A stretch of DNA of 64,000 nt from positions 13,285-77,284 of the forward strand of contig NZ_JAUCMW010000002.1 of assembly GCF_030372765.1 (NCBI RefSeq), read 5' to 3'. The stretch is from Labilibaculum sp. K2S (GTDB lineage: Bacteria; Bacteroidota; Bacteroidia; Bacteroidales; Marinifilaceae). The notes below the pieces were generated by a model that was not told the DNA's origin, did no database searches, and saw nothing but the letters and a program-made list of their open reading frames with translations. A program made the translations under genes and the position numbers. The first letter of the stretch is position 1; each line of letters begins with the position of its first letter. Shown piece by piece: positions 51,462-60,797 of this stretch.

Positions 51462-54437
51462 CTATTTATAACTTATAACACTGGTTTGTTTTTTACCATC
51501 CATTAAAATATCCAACGGTTCTTTAAACCGAACATGTTTAAAATAATGAATCTGCTCTTCGAGTTTTTGCTTGTCTAGAATTTCAGTATTCACAAAACTT
51601 TGTTCAGTGTTGCTTCTTACCGAGAAATATCCAACATTCATAGAAGTTACATTGTGAAAGAAATGAGACCCCAGGGAAGCATCTAAAGGAAAATCGTCCA
51701 AACCTTGCTCTACAATTACCTTTGCATTGGATATTTGAGACCAAAGTACAGGGATACCGGTGAACTTATCTCTTGTTCCCCAACGTCCAGGACCAATCAA
51801 CACATATTGACGATCCTGCTCTCTCATTTTCTGGTTCAATTTCTCAATTTCAAGAGCCATTTTTTCAGTTTTGGTCCGATCAAATTTTTCAATATCCATG
51901 TAAATTACATCACGAACATGGTCTATTTTTCCGTTACCCATACCTTTACTTGCCAATAGCACAAGCTTATCCTTATCAACCTTAGTCATATCAATATCAA
52001 TACTCATCTCCTGACGAATCAGAGGTTTAATCTGCAGGAGCTGGAAAGTAGGCAAGTCATTTTTCCCTTTTGAAAGATCAACGGCAAACTCAATTTCAAC
52101 AGGAGCTCCCATCGCCTGCTTAAAAATATTCAGAAGCACACTCAATGCATGCGCAACAGGGACTTGATTGTATTTCAGAATATTTGCAAAGTTTACAACC
52201 CGTGGCCCCCGCAAATTCAAATCCGGTTCCAATCTATCGTTCTGGTAATCGTAAACTGAAGCACAATGTAATAGATTCCCATCCTTTTCAGCATCTGCAA
52301 GTTCATATTTTATCGTAACAGCATCTTCACCGTCCTTTAAAAGATTAACATCATCTTTTTCCATATTGATCGCATAAAAATACTTCTGCGAATCTTTCAT
52401 CTGATCTTCAATTGATGCCAATTGCAATTTAGGGTGTTCCGGGCAAAAACGATGTGTTTTTTCCCCTCCCACAACATATTTACCCAGTCCAATAGCAATA
52501 ACCGCAAAACCATCCTCTGGTTTCATGTAAGAAAAAGGATAATAGTTGTATGATTGTGCAACACCACTGATATTTGGATAATATCTTCCATTGGATTCCT
52601 GCCCTACCACTTCCTGAATAATAACAGCCATTTTCTCCTCTTCAATTTTATAATCAACCGCACTAAAATAGGATTGAGCTTCGGGTGAAAAAATAGAAGC
52701 ATAAATAAGCTTGATTGCGGTTACCAATTGACGAAACCGCTCCCCTATATCCGGATGATTATTAGGAAGCAAATAAGTCGCATAAACACCTGCAAATGGC
52801 TGCATTAAAGAATCTTCGAACAGACCGGATGAACGCACAGCCAACGGACAAGTCATTTCTTCAAGATAATCCAGAAGTCTTTCCCGTAATTTATCAGACA
52901 ACTCACCTTTCGCAAATAAATCACGTACCTTTTTATAGTTTTTATCCAGATAAATCTTATTGTAAAGATTATTCTTCTCAATAAAGTTATCGTATTCATC
53001 AACACCAATAACAGCAGTTTTAGGAATCGATATATTAATATCCTTAATTAATTTCGCAAAGTAAATATTCTCTATAAAATTACTCAGGAAAGCCAAACCA
53101 CGTCCTTTACCTCCTAGAGAACCACGTCCCAAACGAACCACGTAATGATTCGAATTAACAATATTAGGTCTGAATTTAATAATCCTGCCCCGTAACTGTT
53201 TTATGCGAGAGGCTTCAAATACATCCAAACAAAATTTGCGTAAATCTTTTACCGATTTAAAATCCTCAATCTGATATCTTCTTAACTTTTTAGCAATATT
53301 AATTTCACCCCTGGCCATTAACCACGTCGAAATTCCATTTCTTTTTGAATGAAAAAGAAGTGATTCATCTGGGACATATTTCAATTTTTCTTCAAACTCT
53401 TCCATGGACTTCGCTATTGCAACCTTAGTTCCACTTTGATTTCTAAACACAAAATCACCAAAGCCCAGTTTAGTATAGATGAAGTTATAGATATCCAAAG
53501 CCAAAGTATCACTGTTCTTGTTAATAAAATCAGCTTCGACCTGCATTGCACGAATTGCATTATCGGTATCATGCGATTGCATTAAACATGGAATTTTCAT
53601 GTTTTTTTCCTGAACGTATTTGATCAGATCTACACCCGAATCATCATCCAATTTCCCATCCCGGGCAAAACGAACATCAGAAATTACACAAAGCAAGTTT
53701 TCCAAATAATTATCAATAACTTCAACTGCATCTTCATAAGTACTCACCAAAATGACTTTAGGTCTGGCCCGCATTTTCAAAATCTTATGCATTTCATCAA
53801 TATCACCTTCATCCGATATCACTTTTTGGGTTTGAGTCATTACTGATGTATACAACAATGGCAGATATCTGGAATAATACTTTACGGAATCTTCAACTAA
53901 CAAAATGACTCTTACATCTCCACTTTTTGTATCGGGTTCCAGATTCATTCTATCCTCAATATACTTGGTCATGGCCATAAAAATTTTGGTGGAGCCATTC
54001 CAAACAAAAACCCGATCAATATTATTCTTTATCTTATCTGCAGCTCTGTCAAAATAAGCCAGATCGCTATTGTTATTTACCAAAACCAGAACAGGAATCT
54101 CGGGCTGAACCCTTTTAATTTCCTGACTTAATTCCAAAGGGGATTGCTTATCCAAACCGGCCATTAAGATGACAACATCGTAATTTCTGTTTTTTAAGGC
54201 TTCCAAGGCTTCATCATTAGTGGCTACACTCGTAAAACGTGGTGCCGCATATAAATTTAATTGTAGATATTCCCCAACAATTTTATCCGAAAACTGGCCT
54301 TCTCTTACAATCGTATAAGCATCGTAATAAGTCGCGATAAGAAGAATTTCTTTCACTTTAAAAGGCATCAATTCCTGAAAAATATCTCTATCACTCTTTT
54401 TCCGTTTGTATATTTTGGAAATCGAAACTTCTTCCAT
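51462..54437 (-). CDS. Receiver-like domains fused to a PEP synthase-type ATP-grasp domain
   Basis: 991 residues. The N-terminal 25-150 look like a degenerate receiver domain (KEILLIATYYDAYTIVREG, YDVVILMAGLD). Residues 172-320 are a more complete receiver (VILLVEDSVKYYSRYLPLLY, phosphoacceptor-like Asp in CVISDVRFARD, then MQSHDTDNAIRAMQ). From about 420 follows a PPDK_N / PEP synthase ATP-grasp region: LGRGSLGGKGRGLAFL, CPLAVRSSGLFEDSLMQPFAGVYATYL, LQIKPLIRQE. The swivelling His domain and the C-terminal PEP-binding barrel are absent. The last part (VLIGPGRWGTRDKFTGIPVLWSQISNAK) is specific to this group. So it should bind ATP but not make PEP alone. The function is unknown; possibly regulatory. 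Confidence 0.85.
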   Translation of the reverse strand: MEEVSISKIYKRKKSDRDIFQELMPFKVKEILLIATYYDAYTIVREGQFSDKIVGEYLQLNLYAAPRFTSVATNDEALEALKNRNYDVVILMAGLDKQSPLELSQEIKRVQPEIPVLVLVNNNSDLAYFDRAADKIKNNIDRVFVWNGSTKIFMAMTKYIEDRMNLEPDTKSGDVRVILLVEDSVKYYSRYLPLLYTSVMTQTQKVISDEGDIDEMHKILKMRARPKVILVSTYEDAVEVIDNYLENLLCVISDVRFARDGKLDDDSGVDLIKYVQEKNMKIPCLMQSHDTDNAIRAMQVEADFINKNSDTLALDIYNFIYTKLGFGDFVFRNQSGTKVAIAKSMEEFEEKLKYVPDESLLFHSKRNGISTWLMARGEINIAKKLRRYQIEDFKSVKDLRKFCLDVFEASRIKQLRGRIIKFRPNIVNSNHYVVRLGRGSLGGKGRGLAFLSNFIENIYFAKLIKDINISIPKTAVIGVDEYDNFIEKNNLYNKIYLDKNYKKVRDLFAKGELSDKLRERLLDYLEEMTCPLAVRSSGLFEDSLMQPFAGVYATYLLPNNHPDIGERFRQLVTAIKLIYASIFSPEAQSYFSAVDYKIEEEKMAVIIQEVVGQESNGRYYPNISGVAQSYNYYPFSYMKPEDGFAVIAIGLGKYVVGGEKTHRFCPEHPKLQLASIEDQMKDSQKYFYAINMEKDDVNLLKDGEDAVTIKYELADAEKDGNLLHCASVYDYQNDRLEPDLNLRGPRVVNFANILKYNQVPVAHALSVLLNIFKQAMGAPVEIEFAVDLSKGKNDLPTFQLLQIKPLIRQEMSIDIDMTKVDKDKLVLLASKGMGNGKIDHVRDVIYMDIEKFDRTKTEKMALEIEKLNQKMREQDRQYVLIGPGRWGTRDKFTGIPVLWSQISNAKVIVEQGLDDFPLDASLGSHFFHNVTSMNVGYFSVRSNTEQSFVNTEILDKQKLEEQIHYFKHVRFKEPLDILMDGKKQTSVISYK

Positions 54438-54752
54438 GTCAATTGCTATTTATGTTTTTTGTTGTCTTGTTTTCACAATAGTTCGTTGCAGTTTTGTATG
54501 CGTTTGATCTTTGTTATCTTTTACATACAGAGCATTATTGGTTCTAAATATTAAAAATAAGCGTCTTGTAAATCAAACTAGTTACTAAAATATAACGAGC
54601 CATTAATTCAGGAATACAAAATAATATAATTTTCCGGTTTGAGTTCTACCTTTCCCCAACAAGTACTGATTTCATTTAAAATCATTAAATGAAAAAAAAT
54701 ATCTTTTTGTATTTCATTATTTCCTAAAAAAATACCGAAAATAATAAAAAAC
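54438..54752. other. Gene-free AT-rich region
   Basis: Between the PEP-synthase-like gene (start 54437) and the end of korB. No ORF or tRNA seen. It should hold the promoter of the 991-residue protein; CTAGTTTG near 54575 on the minus strand is close to, but not, TAnnTTTG. Confidence 0.4.
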
Positions 54753-54779
54753 AAAGAGGAAACTCATGGTTTCCTCTTT
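54753..54779 (-). terminator. Terminator after korB
   Basis: AAAGAGGAAAC, 5-nt loop, GTTTCCTCTTTT; on the minus strand a short T-run follows. It lies about 32 bp after the korB stop. Confidence 0.85.
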
Positions 54780-54811
54780 TATGTATTGATAAATTAAATA
54801 TTCCAGTCTAC

Positions 54812-55852
54812 TTATTTAACTTCCCAGGTATCACCGCTATTCAGCAGATCATCCATACACTTAATTGACGATACTGCTTGCACATCTTTAATTTGCTGCA
54901 CCAATTTTTCTTCATAAGAAAGTGCTGCAACATCTCTAATTACACCAAGTGCAACAGGATACTCCGGAGCTGACATATTTGACAATAACCAAGCCATATG
55001 AGGATCTGGATTGTGGGCATCGTGAATTAAAATATCCTGTTCCGAAATTCCGAATTCACCAATTGTAACAATAATTAGTTTACCATTACCTCCCAAAACT
55101 AATCCCTTGTTTCTATTCTTTCCGAAAATCATCCTCTCTCCGTGATGCAAAACCAACTGAAAATCATCCTTTGTTTCCTTATCGGTAATCAAAGCATGTG
55201 CTCCATCATTATAAATCACACAATTTTGAAGAACTTCAATAATAGATGTTCCTTTGTGTTTTGATCCGGCTAAAATCAATTCCGTAGTCAGTTTTATATT
55301 GGTATCAATAGATCTGGCATAAAACTTCGATTGAGCTCCCAAAGCTAATTCTGCAGGATGAAATGGTTGTTCGATTGTTCCAAATGGAGAGGTCTTGGTG
55401 ACCATTCCCTGCTTCGAAGTTGGTGAGTATTGACCCTTTGTAAGACCATAAATCTCATTATTAAAAAGAAGAATTGTCATGTCAATATTTCGACGAATAG
55501 CATGGATAAAATGGTTCCCTCCAATTGCCAAAGCATCTCCATCTCCTGAAACTTGTATTATTTCAAGATCCGGATTCGCTGATTTCACACCCGAAGCAAT
55601 CGCGGCAGCTCTTCCATGAATTGTATGAAAACCATAAGTATCCATATAATACGGAAAACGAGAAGAACATCCAATACCCGATATAACCGCAAACTTTTCC
55701 TTTGGAATGTTCATGGCTGCCATTGCTTTTTGAACCGAATTCAATACTCCATGATCTCCACACCCGGGACACCATCTAACTTCCTGATCACTTTTAAAAT
55801 CTTTTGGAGTTAATTTCACAGGACTATGTGATTTAAGAATTGTATCTGTCAT
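54812..55852 (-). CDS. korB: 2-oxoacid:ferredoxin oxidoreductase, beta subunit
   Basis: 346 residues. The ThDP-binding subunit: EVRWCPGCGDHGVLNSVQKAM (CPGCGxG), VISGIGCSSRFPYYMDTYGFHTIHGRAAAIASG, and the ThDP/Mg motif VSGDGDALAIGGNHFIHAIRRN...LLFNNEIYGLTKGQYSPTS. With KorA it decarboxylates 2-oxoglutarate (or a similar 2-oxoacid) to the acyl-CoA, using ferredoxin. The lack of a ferredoxin-like domain fits the two-subunit type. The ATG is 2 bp after the korA stop, so translation is coupled. Confidence 0.94.
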   Translation of the reverse strand: MTDTILKSHSPVKLTPKDFKSDQEVRWCPGCGDHGVLNSVQKAMAAMNIPKEKFAVISGIGCSSRFPYYMDTYGFHTIHGRAAAIASGVKSANPDLEIIQVSGDGDALAIGGNHFIHAIRRNIDMTILLFNNEIYGLTKGQYSPTSKQGMVTKTSPFGTIEQPFHPAELALGAQSKFYARSIDTNIKLTTELILAGSKHKGTSIIEVLQNCVIYNDGAHALITDKETKDDFQLVLHHGERMIFGKNRNKGLVLGGNGKLIIVTIGEFGISEQDILIHDAHNPDPHMAWLLSNMSAPEYPVALGVIRDVAALSYEEKLVQQIKDVQAVSSIKCMDDLLNSGDTWEVK

Positions 55853-55854
55853 GA

Positions 55855-57699
55855 TTATTTCTCCTCCAATAATTGGTTAAACCTCTCTTTTAATTCCAAC
55901 ACAGTAAAAGGTAATCCTTGCAACTTATTATATTGATTGAATTTAATATCCTGAAAACCAGCCCTTAAATACTCGGCAAACTGTCCTTCATTCAACTCAC
56001 ACACAATTACCTTTTTATGCCGTTTTAAAACCTCTTTTGTATTCTTTGGCAATGGGAAAATATAATGAAAATGTGCCAAAGCAATACTTTTTCCTTCAGC
56101 CTGAAGTTCACGAACCGCTGTTGTTAAGTGACCATAAGTACCACCCCAACCTACAACCAAAACTTCAGCGTCGTCATTTCCCTTTACAGGAACATCAGGA
56201 ATGAAATTAGCAACCCGTCTAATTCTTTCAGATCGGATATCTGTCATTACCTGATGATTTTCCGGCACATACGACACGGTACCCGTAATATCCATTTTCT
56301 CTAGACCTCCAATTCTATGTTCCAAACCTTTTGTGCCGGGAACAGCCCACTTTCTAGCCAGTTTCTCAGTATCTCTGGCATATGGTTGATAGTTATCTCC
56401 CTCCTTAGCAAATGGTACTTCTATAGGTGATAGATCGGCCATTTTAGGAATTCGCCACGGTTCAGCTCCATTAGCAATAAAACCATCCGTAAGCAAGATA
56501 ACCGGGGTCATATGCTCCAAAGCAATTTTACCTGCGCTATAAGCGTATTCAAAACAATTTGAAGGTGTACTTGCCGCAATTACCGGCATAGGACATTCTC
56601 CACTGCGTCCATGAATTGCCTGCATTAAATCTGCTTGTTCTGTTTTAGTTGGAAGACCTGTTGATGGTCCCCCACGCTGAACATTTACAATTACCAGAGG
56701 TAGTTCTGTCATTACTGCCAAACCTGCAGCTTCTGTTTTAAGAGCCAAGCCCGGTCCCGAGGTTGTTGTTACAGCAAAATTCCCGGCAAAACTGGCACCG
56801 ATTGATGTACAGATTCCTGCAATCTCATCTTCTGCCTGAAATGTTTTCACACCAAGATCCTTGCGAGCTGCAAGTTCCTGAAAAATCTCGGTTGCCGGTG
56901 TAATTGGGTACGATCCGCAGAACAATTCCAAACCCGCTTTTTCTGCAACGGCAATTAATCCCCAGGCTGTAGCTTTATTTCCTGTAATATTACGGTAGAT
57001 TCCTTTCTTGATCTTAGCCGGAGCCACACTGAAATTATATGGCAAAGCTTCAATTGTTCTTGCAAAATTATAACCAGCCCGCAACACCATCTTGTTGCCC
57101 TCAACAACCAATGGATACTTTTTGAATTTCTTCTCAATAAACTCTTCTGTATGTTCCAATGGACGATCGAACATCCAATAAACCATTCCCAGAGTAAACA
57201 TGTTCTTACTCCTAAGGATACTTTTCTGATCCAGTTCTGTATCCTTCAAACATTCTTTCGTCAGTGAAGTTACTCTTGCTTTAATCAGATTATAATCGGA
57301 AAGATTCTCATCATCTAATGGATTAGAATCATAGCCAGCTTTTTCAAGATTCTTATCCGTAAAACTATCTTCATTTACAATGATAGTCCCACTTGGTTTA
57401 ACCCATTTCAAATTTGCTTTTAATGCTGCCGGATTCATTGCTACCAGTACATCTGCAAAATCGCCGGGGGTATTTACCTCCATCTGCCCGAAATGCAGTT
57501 GAAAACCTGATACTCCACCTACCGTTCCCTGTGGAGCCCTAATCTCAGCTGGATAATCAGGAAAAGTAGCAACATCATTCCCAAACAATGCGGAAGTATC
57601 CGAAAATTGCGTTCCTGTTAGCTGCATCCCATCTCCGGAATCGCCGGAGAATCTTATGACAACTTCTTCCTTTTCAATGACTTTTGTCTTTTGACTCAT
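55855..57699 (-). CDS. korA: 2-oxoacid:ferredoxin oxidoreductase, alpha subunit (gamma-alpha fusion)
   Basis: 614 residues. The N-terminal about 190 residues are the gamma domain (VIRFSGDSGDGMQLTGTQFSD, RAPQGTVGGVSGFQLHFG, DVLVAMNPAALKANL). The alpha part (about 215-610) includes NKATAWGLIAVAEKAGLELFCGSYPITPATEIFQ, FQAEDEIAGICTSIGASFAG, TTTSGPGLALKTEAAGLAV and QRGGPSTGLPTKTEQADL. 2-oxoglutarate is the likeliest substrate by family, but 2-oxoacid specificity cannot be read off. It is the first gene of the korAB operon; a possible operator covers its start of transcription (57776-57800). Confidence 0.93.
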   Translation of the reverse strand: MSQKTKVIEKEEVVIRFSGDSGDGMQLTGTQFSDTSALFGNDVATFPDYPAEIRAPQGTVGGVSGFQLHFGQMEVNTPGDFADVLVAMNPAALKANLKWVKPSGTIIVNEDSFTDKNLEKAGYDSNPLDDENLSDYNLIKARVTSLTKECLKDTELDQKSILRSKNMFTLGMVYWMFDRPLEHTEEFIEKKFKKYPLVVEGNKMVLRAGYNFARTIEALPYNFSVAPAKIKKGIYRNITGNKATAWGLIAVAEKAGLELFCGSYPITPATEIFQELAARKDLGVKTFQAEDEIAGICTSIGASFAGNFAVTTTSGPGLALKTEAAGLAVMTELPLVIVNVQRGGPSTGLPTKTEQADLMQAIHGRSGECPMPVIAASTPSNCFEYAYSAGKIALEHMTPVILLTDGFIANGAEPWRIPKMADLSPIEVPFAKEGDNYQPYARDTEKLARKWAVPGTKGLEHRIGGLEKMDITGTVSYVPENHQVMTDIRSERIRRVANFIPDVPVKGNDDAEVLVVGWGGTYGHLTTAVRELQAEGKSIALAHFHYIFPLPKNTKEVLKRHKKVIVCELNEGQFAEYLRAGFQDIKFNQYNKLQGLPFTVLELKERFNQLLEEK

Positions 57700-57775
57700 G
57701 ACTATTTTGAATTAAGCTTGAAATTAATTCCGTTATTTTGTTAGTTGATTTTGATTTTTCATCTACCATAACACG

Positions 57776-57832
57776 ATGCTATAATCATGTTATATAGCAT
57801 GGTAAAGGTAGCGTTTCCCAGTTTTTAGACAA
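57776..57832 (-). promoter_or_regulatory. korAB promoter with an operator-like palindrome at the start site
   Basis: On the minus strand, TTG (57830-57832), 19-nt spacer, TACCTTTA (57803-57810), one base off TAnnTTTG. The start of transcription would be near 57796. Exactly there lies an inverted repeat, ATGCTATA (57776-57783) and TATAGCAT (57793-57800), 8-bp arms and a 9-nt spacer. A bound repressor would block the start. The leader would be about 97 nt. Confidence 0.45.
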
Positions 57833-58041
57833 GTAAAGGCAAAAAAAATTACTGACTTTTTGCAAACGTTTGTGTTCTAAAAAGTTACAGCCTACTCACA
57901 GTTAAAAACAGGTTTGATTAAGAGTTGATTAAGTCTTAATAAAGGGAAAAAAAGAAGGGAAATGGAAATTTTTGAAGAGAACTATTGAGAGTTGATATTC
58001 TTTGCGAAAAAACATCGCAACAAGGAGTGATTTAAAGAGAA
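57833..58041. other. Gene-free region between korA and the Sus operon
   Basis: About 210 bp with no ORF worth calling. It contains a purine-rich plus-strand run (AAAGGGAAAAAAAGAAGGGAA near 57940) and nothing else I can name. Confidence 0.4.
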
Positions 58042-58070
58042 AAAGGTGCCTCAAATAATGAGACACCTTT
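58042..58070 (-). terminator. Terminator of the Sus-like operon
   Basis: AAAGGTGTCTCA, 5-nt loop, TGAGGCACCTTT followed by TTCTC on the minus strand. One mismatch in the stem. It lies 26 bp after the last gene. Confidence 0.8.
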
Positions 58071-58095
58071 AATACATTTAGTATGCGACTATCTA

Positions 58096-58566
58096 CTAAT
58101 TATCATCTTCAGTCCATCCAGTATAACGATGACCTGCATATACATATTCATCAGTTCCATCATTTAAAACGAAACGAATACTGTCAGTTACGTTACCATC
58201 TTTGGTAGTCGCTTTTCCAAGCATAATCATCCCTTCAGTGACAGTATACAAATCAGATTCACTTAAAACATTAAGAGCAGCTGCAGCTGCAAATGTTAAA
58301 GCATCTACATCGCACTTCACCTTAATTCTAATATCATATGAATCATCCCATAAATAAATAGAATCCAACACATTAGAAGCAGTATTGTAAGAATGAACTG
58401 TAGTGTAATCTTCAAAAACACCAGCTTTAGTGATTGTAATATCCCACTGCCCAGAAACAGCTACGGTATTCATATCCTGCACATCAACATCAACCTCATC
58501 ATCGCAAGCGATAAATCCAACTGAAACAGCAACAATCAATAAATATTTTAAAATATTATATTTCAT
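58096..58566 (-). CDS. Lipoprotein, lipid-binding-like family (BT_2261-type)
   Basis: 156 residues. Lipoprotein signal with lipobox VGFIAC (Cys about 21), then an acidic DDEVDVDVQD stretch typical of surface-exposed lipoproteins in this phylum. The remaining about 125 residues are beta-rich (SGQWDITITKAG, YDIRIKVKCDVDALTF, DSIRFVLNDGTDEY), like the putative lipid-binding Lipid_bd family (PF12888). Last gene of the operon, 22 bp after the previous one. The role is probably in the outer-membrane uptake complex; ligand unknown. Confidence 0.75.
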   Translation of the reverse strand: MKYNILKYLLIVAVSVGFIACDDEVDVDVQDMNTVAVSGQWDITITKAGVFEDYTTVHSYNTASNVLDSIYLWDDSYDIRIKVKCDVDALTFAAAAALNVLSESDLYTVTEGMIMLGKATTKDGNVTDSIRFVLNDGTDEYVYAGHRYTGWTEDDN

Positions 58567-58588
58567 ATCTTGTAAATTTTAAAATTTA

Positions 58589-59290
58589 TTATTCAACAAC
58601 AGGGGTTAAGACGAAATCGCGATCTCCCCAAGTATAACCACCCTGATCTAAAATGTACGAAATGGTACCAGATTCTGGTTCGTAAGAGATTTCACCTACA
58701 ATAGTAGCAGGTCCCCAAGCGGTATTAATATTTGAAGCGATAAAATTATTGCCACCAACATAAATCAAATAACCACCTGCATCATAAGCATTACCATACT
58801 TAGCACGATATTCCTTATAGGTAGAATAGTAACCCGCAAAGAAATCATCCAATATATAAATGCCTTTTTCAACTTGCTTAATTGTGACAGGCCCACCACC
58901 TACACCAAACAAAACACCATTATAATCTCCTGCAATTTCAGCACTTTTATAATCTGGGTGATATACAAAAACCATAATTGTTTTAGATTCAGTATAACCA
59001 TCAGCTGTAGTAGCAGTGATCACTTTTTCGTAAACACCAGGAGTAGATAAATCTATTTCTCCCTCGATAGTCGCGCTTGCTGTAATGTCAGTAGAACCAT
59101 CCATTACTTTCACATCAGGCACAGTAAAATCATCCCCCAAAGCCACATAGTTAATATCACTGCCATCAACAATAAACACGGGATAATAGACTATACCACT
59201 AGCTATATCTTCAGAGTCTTTACTACAACTTGTACCAATAAATACAGCCAGACAAAGAAGTATTAAACTATATAATTTTATCTTTTTCAT
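58589..59290 (-). CDS. Lipoprotein with Ig-like domain (DUF5012/BT_2262-type)
   Basis: 233 residues from the ATG at 59290; the frame is open to 59320, but the longer start overlaps susD and spoils the signal. Lipobox IGTSC (Cys about 22). An Ig-like domain (about 40-115; YVALGDDFTVPDVKVMDGSTDITASATIEGEID, STPGVYEKVITATTADGYTESK) is followed by a beta-rich C-terminal domain (about 120-233; EIAGDYNGVLFGVGGGPVTIKQ). The layout matches the accessory lipoprotein BT_2262. Surface exposure is inferred. Confidence 0.8.
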   Translation of the reverse strand: MKKIKLYSLILLCLAVFIGTSCSKDSEDIASGIVYYPVFIVDGSDINYVALGDDFTVPDVKVMDGSTDITASATIEGEIDLSTPGVYEKVITATTADGYTESKTIMVFVYHPDYKSAEIAGDYNGVLFGVGGGPVTIKQVEKGIYILDDFFAGYYSTYKEYRAKYGNAYDAGGYLIYVGGNNFIASNINTAWGPATIVGEISYEPESGTISYILDQGGYTWGDRDFVLTPVVE

Positions 59291-59301
59291 ATTATTAAAT
59301 A

Positions 59302-60780
59302 TTAATTGTTGTCCCACCATACTTTAATTGTAATATCATTTATCTGCTCAGGTGTATTTGGATTCGAAGAAACTTCAGAATCAGTATAATACAACCTATG
59401 AGGGAAACGACCATCGCCTAATTTATTATCCACAGGACTAGTAAATTCACCAGGAACATAAGTAGCATCTTTAGCAGGAACCGGGCTGATTTTAGGATAT
59501 CCAGTACGGTTATGCTCGAACCAAGCCTCAATATTATTGAAGTGAGCCAAACATACATACTTCTGCATCATGATTTGCTCTAAAGCATCAGTTAAATTGG
59601 TTGCAGTAAATTCATAAGAACCACCTGAAGCTAACAAAGCACTAGCTCCATCTAAACCGTGGAGTTCGAAAGAAGCATTTACAGCCTGGTCGTAAACAGA
59701 TTTAGCTTTAGCATAATCACCAGCTCTAGCATATCCTTCAGCTTGCAACAATAGAACTTCAGATACCAACATAATATAAGATGGATGTGTTTGTTCTATT
59801 TTTACAGTCGAAAAATCATCTCTCTTGTCTGCTTTTCTTTCAGCAGCGAGTTTAGAAGAACCAAAATAGTTACCATTATGATTGCCTGTAGTAACCGATG
59901 GAAAAAACAAGGTGTTGATTCTAGGATCATTTTTTGTTTGCAAGTAAAGAATAAAGTTGTGCGAAGCTACGTGGTTGATACTATAATCGCCATCACCGCT
60001 CAAACGACTTACATTCGTTTCATACCAAGGATTTCTTTTATTTTGTTCTTGACTATAAACCGACGAGTTTAGCCCCACATTTTTAGTAATAAAATTAGGT
60101 GTCGTTAGTAATTGATTTACTAAAGCTGTATTTCCAGCACGGGTAGCTATTTTAAGCTTTAATGAATTAGCAAATTGAATCCATGCTTGAAGATCACCTT
60201 CAAAGAACAAGTCTTTAGATGTAACTGTTTGTCCTGAAAAATCTTTTGCTAGAGCAACATCTAACTCGGCAATAATACCATTATAAACATCTTCACCTTT
60301 ATCGTATTTAGGAAAAATAAATTCAGTTCCTTTTAAAGCCTCTGTATATGGAACCTCATCATACAAATCAACTAAAAGTTGAAAATAATAAGCTCGGACT
60401 ACAGTTGCAGCAAGATAGTTACCCCAATCTCCAGTAGCTTCAGCTTTGTCAAGTACATATTGTAAATCATTTAATCCACCAGAATATGCTTCGTCAAAAA
60501 AAGTCTGAAAACTCTCAGTGTCTAGCTTGTAATTTGAAAGATCAAGATATTGACCAGCTTCAGGACTTTGATCCCAATATTGACTAAAAAATCCACCTAA
60601 ATTAAATAATTGGCCACTCACTTGAGTAGTCAGAGAGGCCTGTGCTGCTGGAAAAACCAGACCAATAGTAGCCTCTGTTGGGTTATTTGGATCATCATTG
60701 ATATCTAGGCTAGTCTCACAAGCTGTGAAACCTAAACCCAATACAAAAATGAAAATATATAATAATCTATTTTTCATCAT
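59302..60780 (-). CDS. SusD/RagB family outer-membrane lipoprotein (SusD-like_2)
   Basis: 492 residues. Lipobox GFTAC (Cys about 21), then ETSLDINDDPNNPTEAT, the usual start of the SusD-like_2 group (PF12771). TPR-like helical segments include YLAATVVRAYYFQLLVDLYDEVPYTEALKG and LQAWIQFANSLKLKIATRAGN; the C-terminal half has HPSYIMLVSEVLLLQAEGYARAGDYAKA. The lid of the SusC transporter, which binds the nutrient at the cell surface. In B. thetaiotaomicron the relative BT2263 of this subtype is found with bound peptides. It follows susC by 17 bp. Confidence 0.93.
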   Translation of the reverse strand: MMKNRLLYIFIFVLGLGFTACETSLDINDDPNNPTEATIGLVFPAAQASLTTQVSGQLFNLGGFFSQYWDQSPEAGQYLDLSNYKLDTESFQTFFDEAYSGGLNDLQYVLDKAEATGDWGNYLAATVVRAYYFQLLVDLYDEVPYTEALKGTEFIFPKYDKGEDVYNGIIAELDVALAKDFSGQTVTSKDLFFEGDLQAWIQFANSLKLKIATRAGNTALVNQLLTTPNFITKNVGLNSSVYSQEQNKRNPWYETNVSRLSGDGDYSINHVASHNFILYLQTKNDPRINTLFFPSVTTGNHNGNYFGSSKLAAERKADKRDDFSTVKIEQTHPSYIMLVSEVLLLQAEGYARAGDYAKAKSVYDQAVNASFELHGLDGASALLASGGSYEFTATNLTDALEQIMMQKYVCLAHFNNIEAWFEHNRTGYPKISPVPAKDATYVPGEFTSPVDNKLGDGRFPHRLYYTDSEVSSNPNTPEQINDITIKVWWDNN

Positions 60781-60797
60781 AAAATAATTTTATACTC

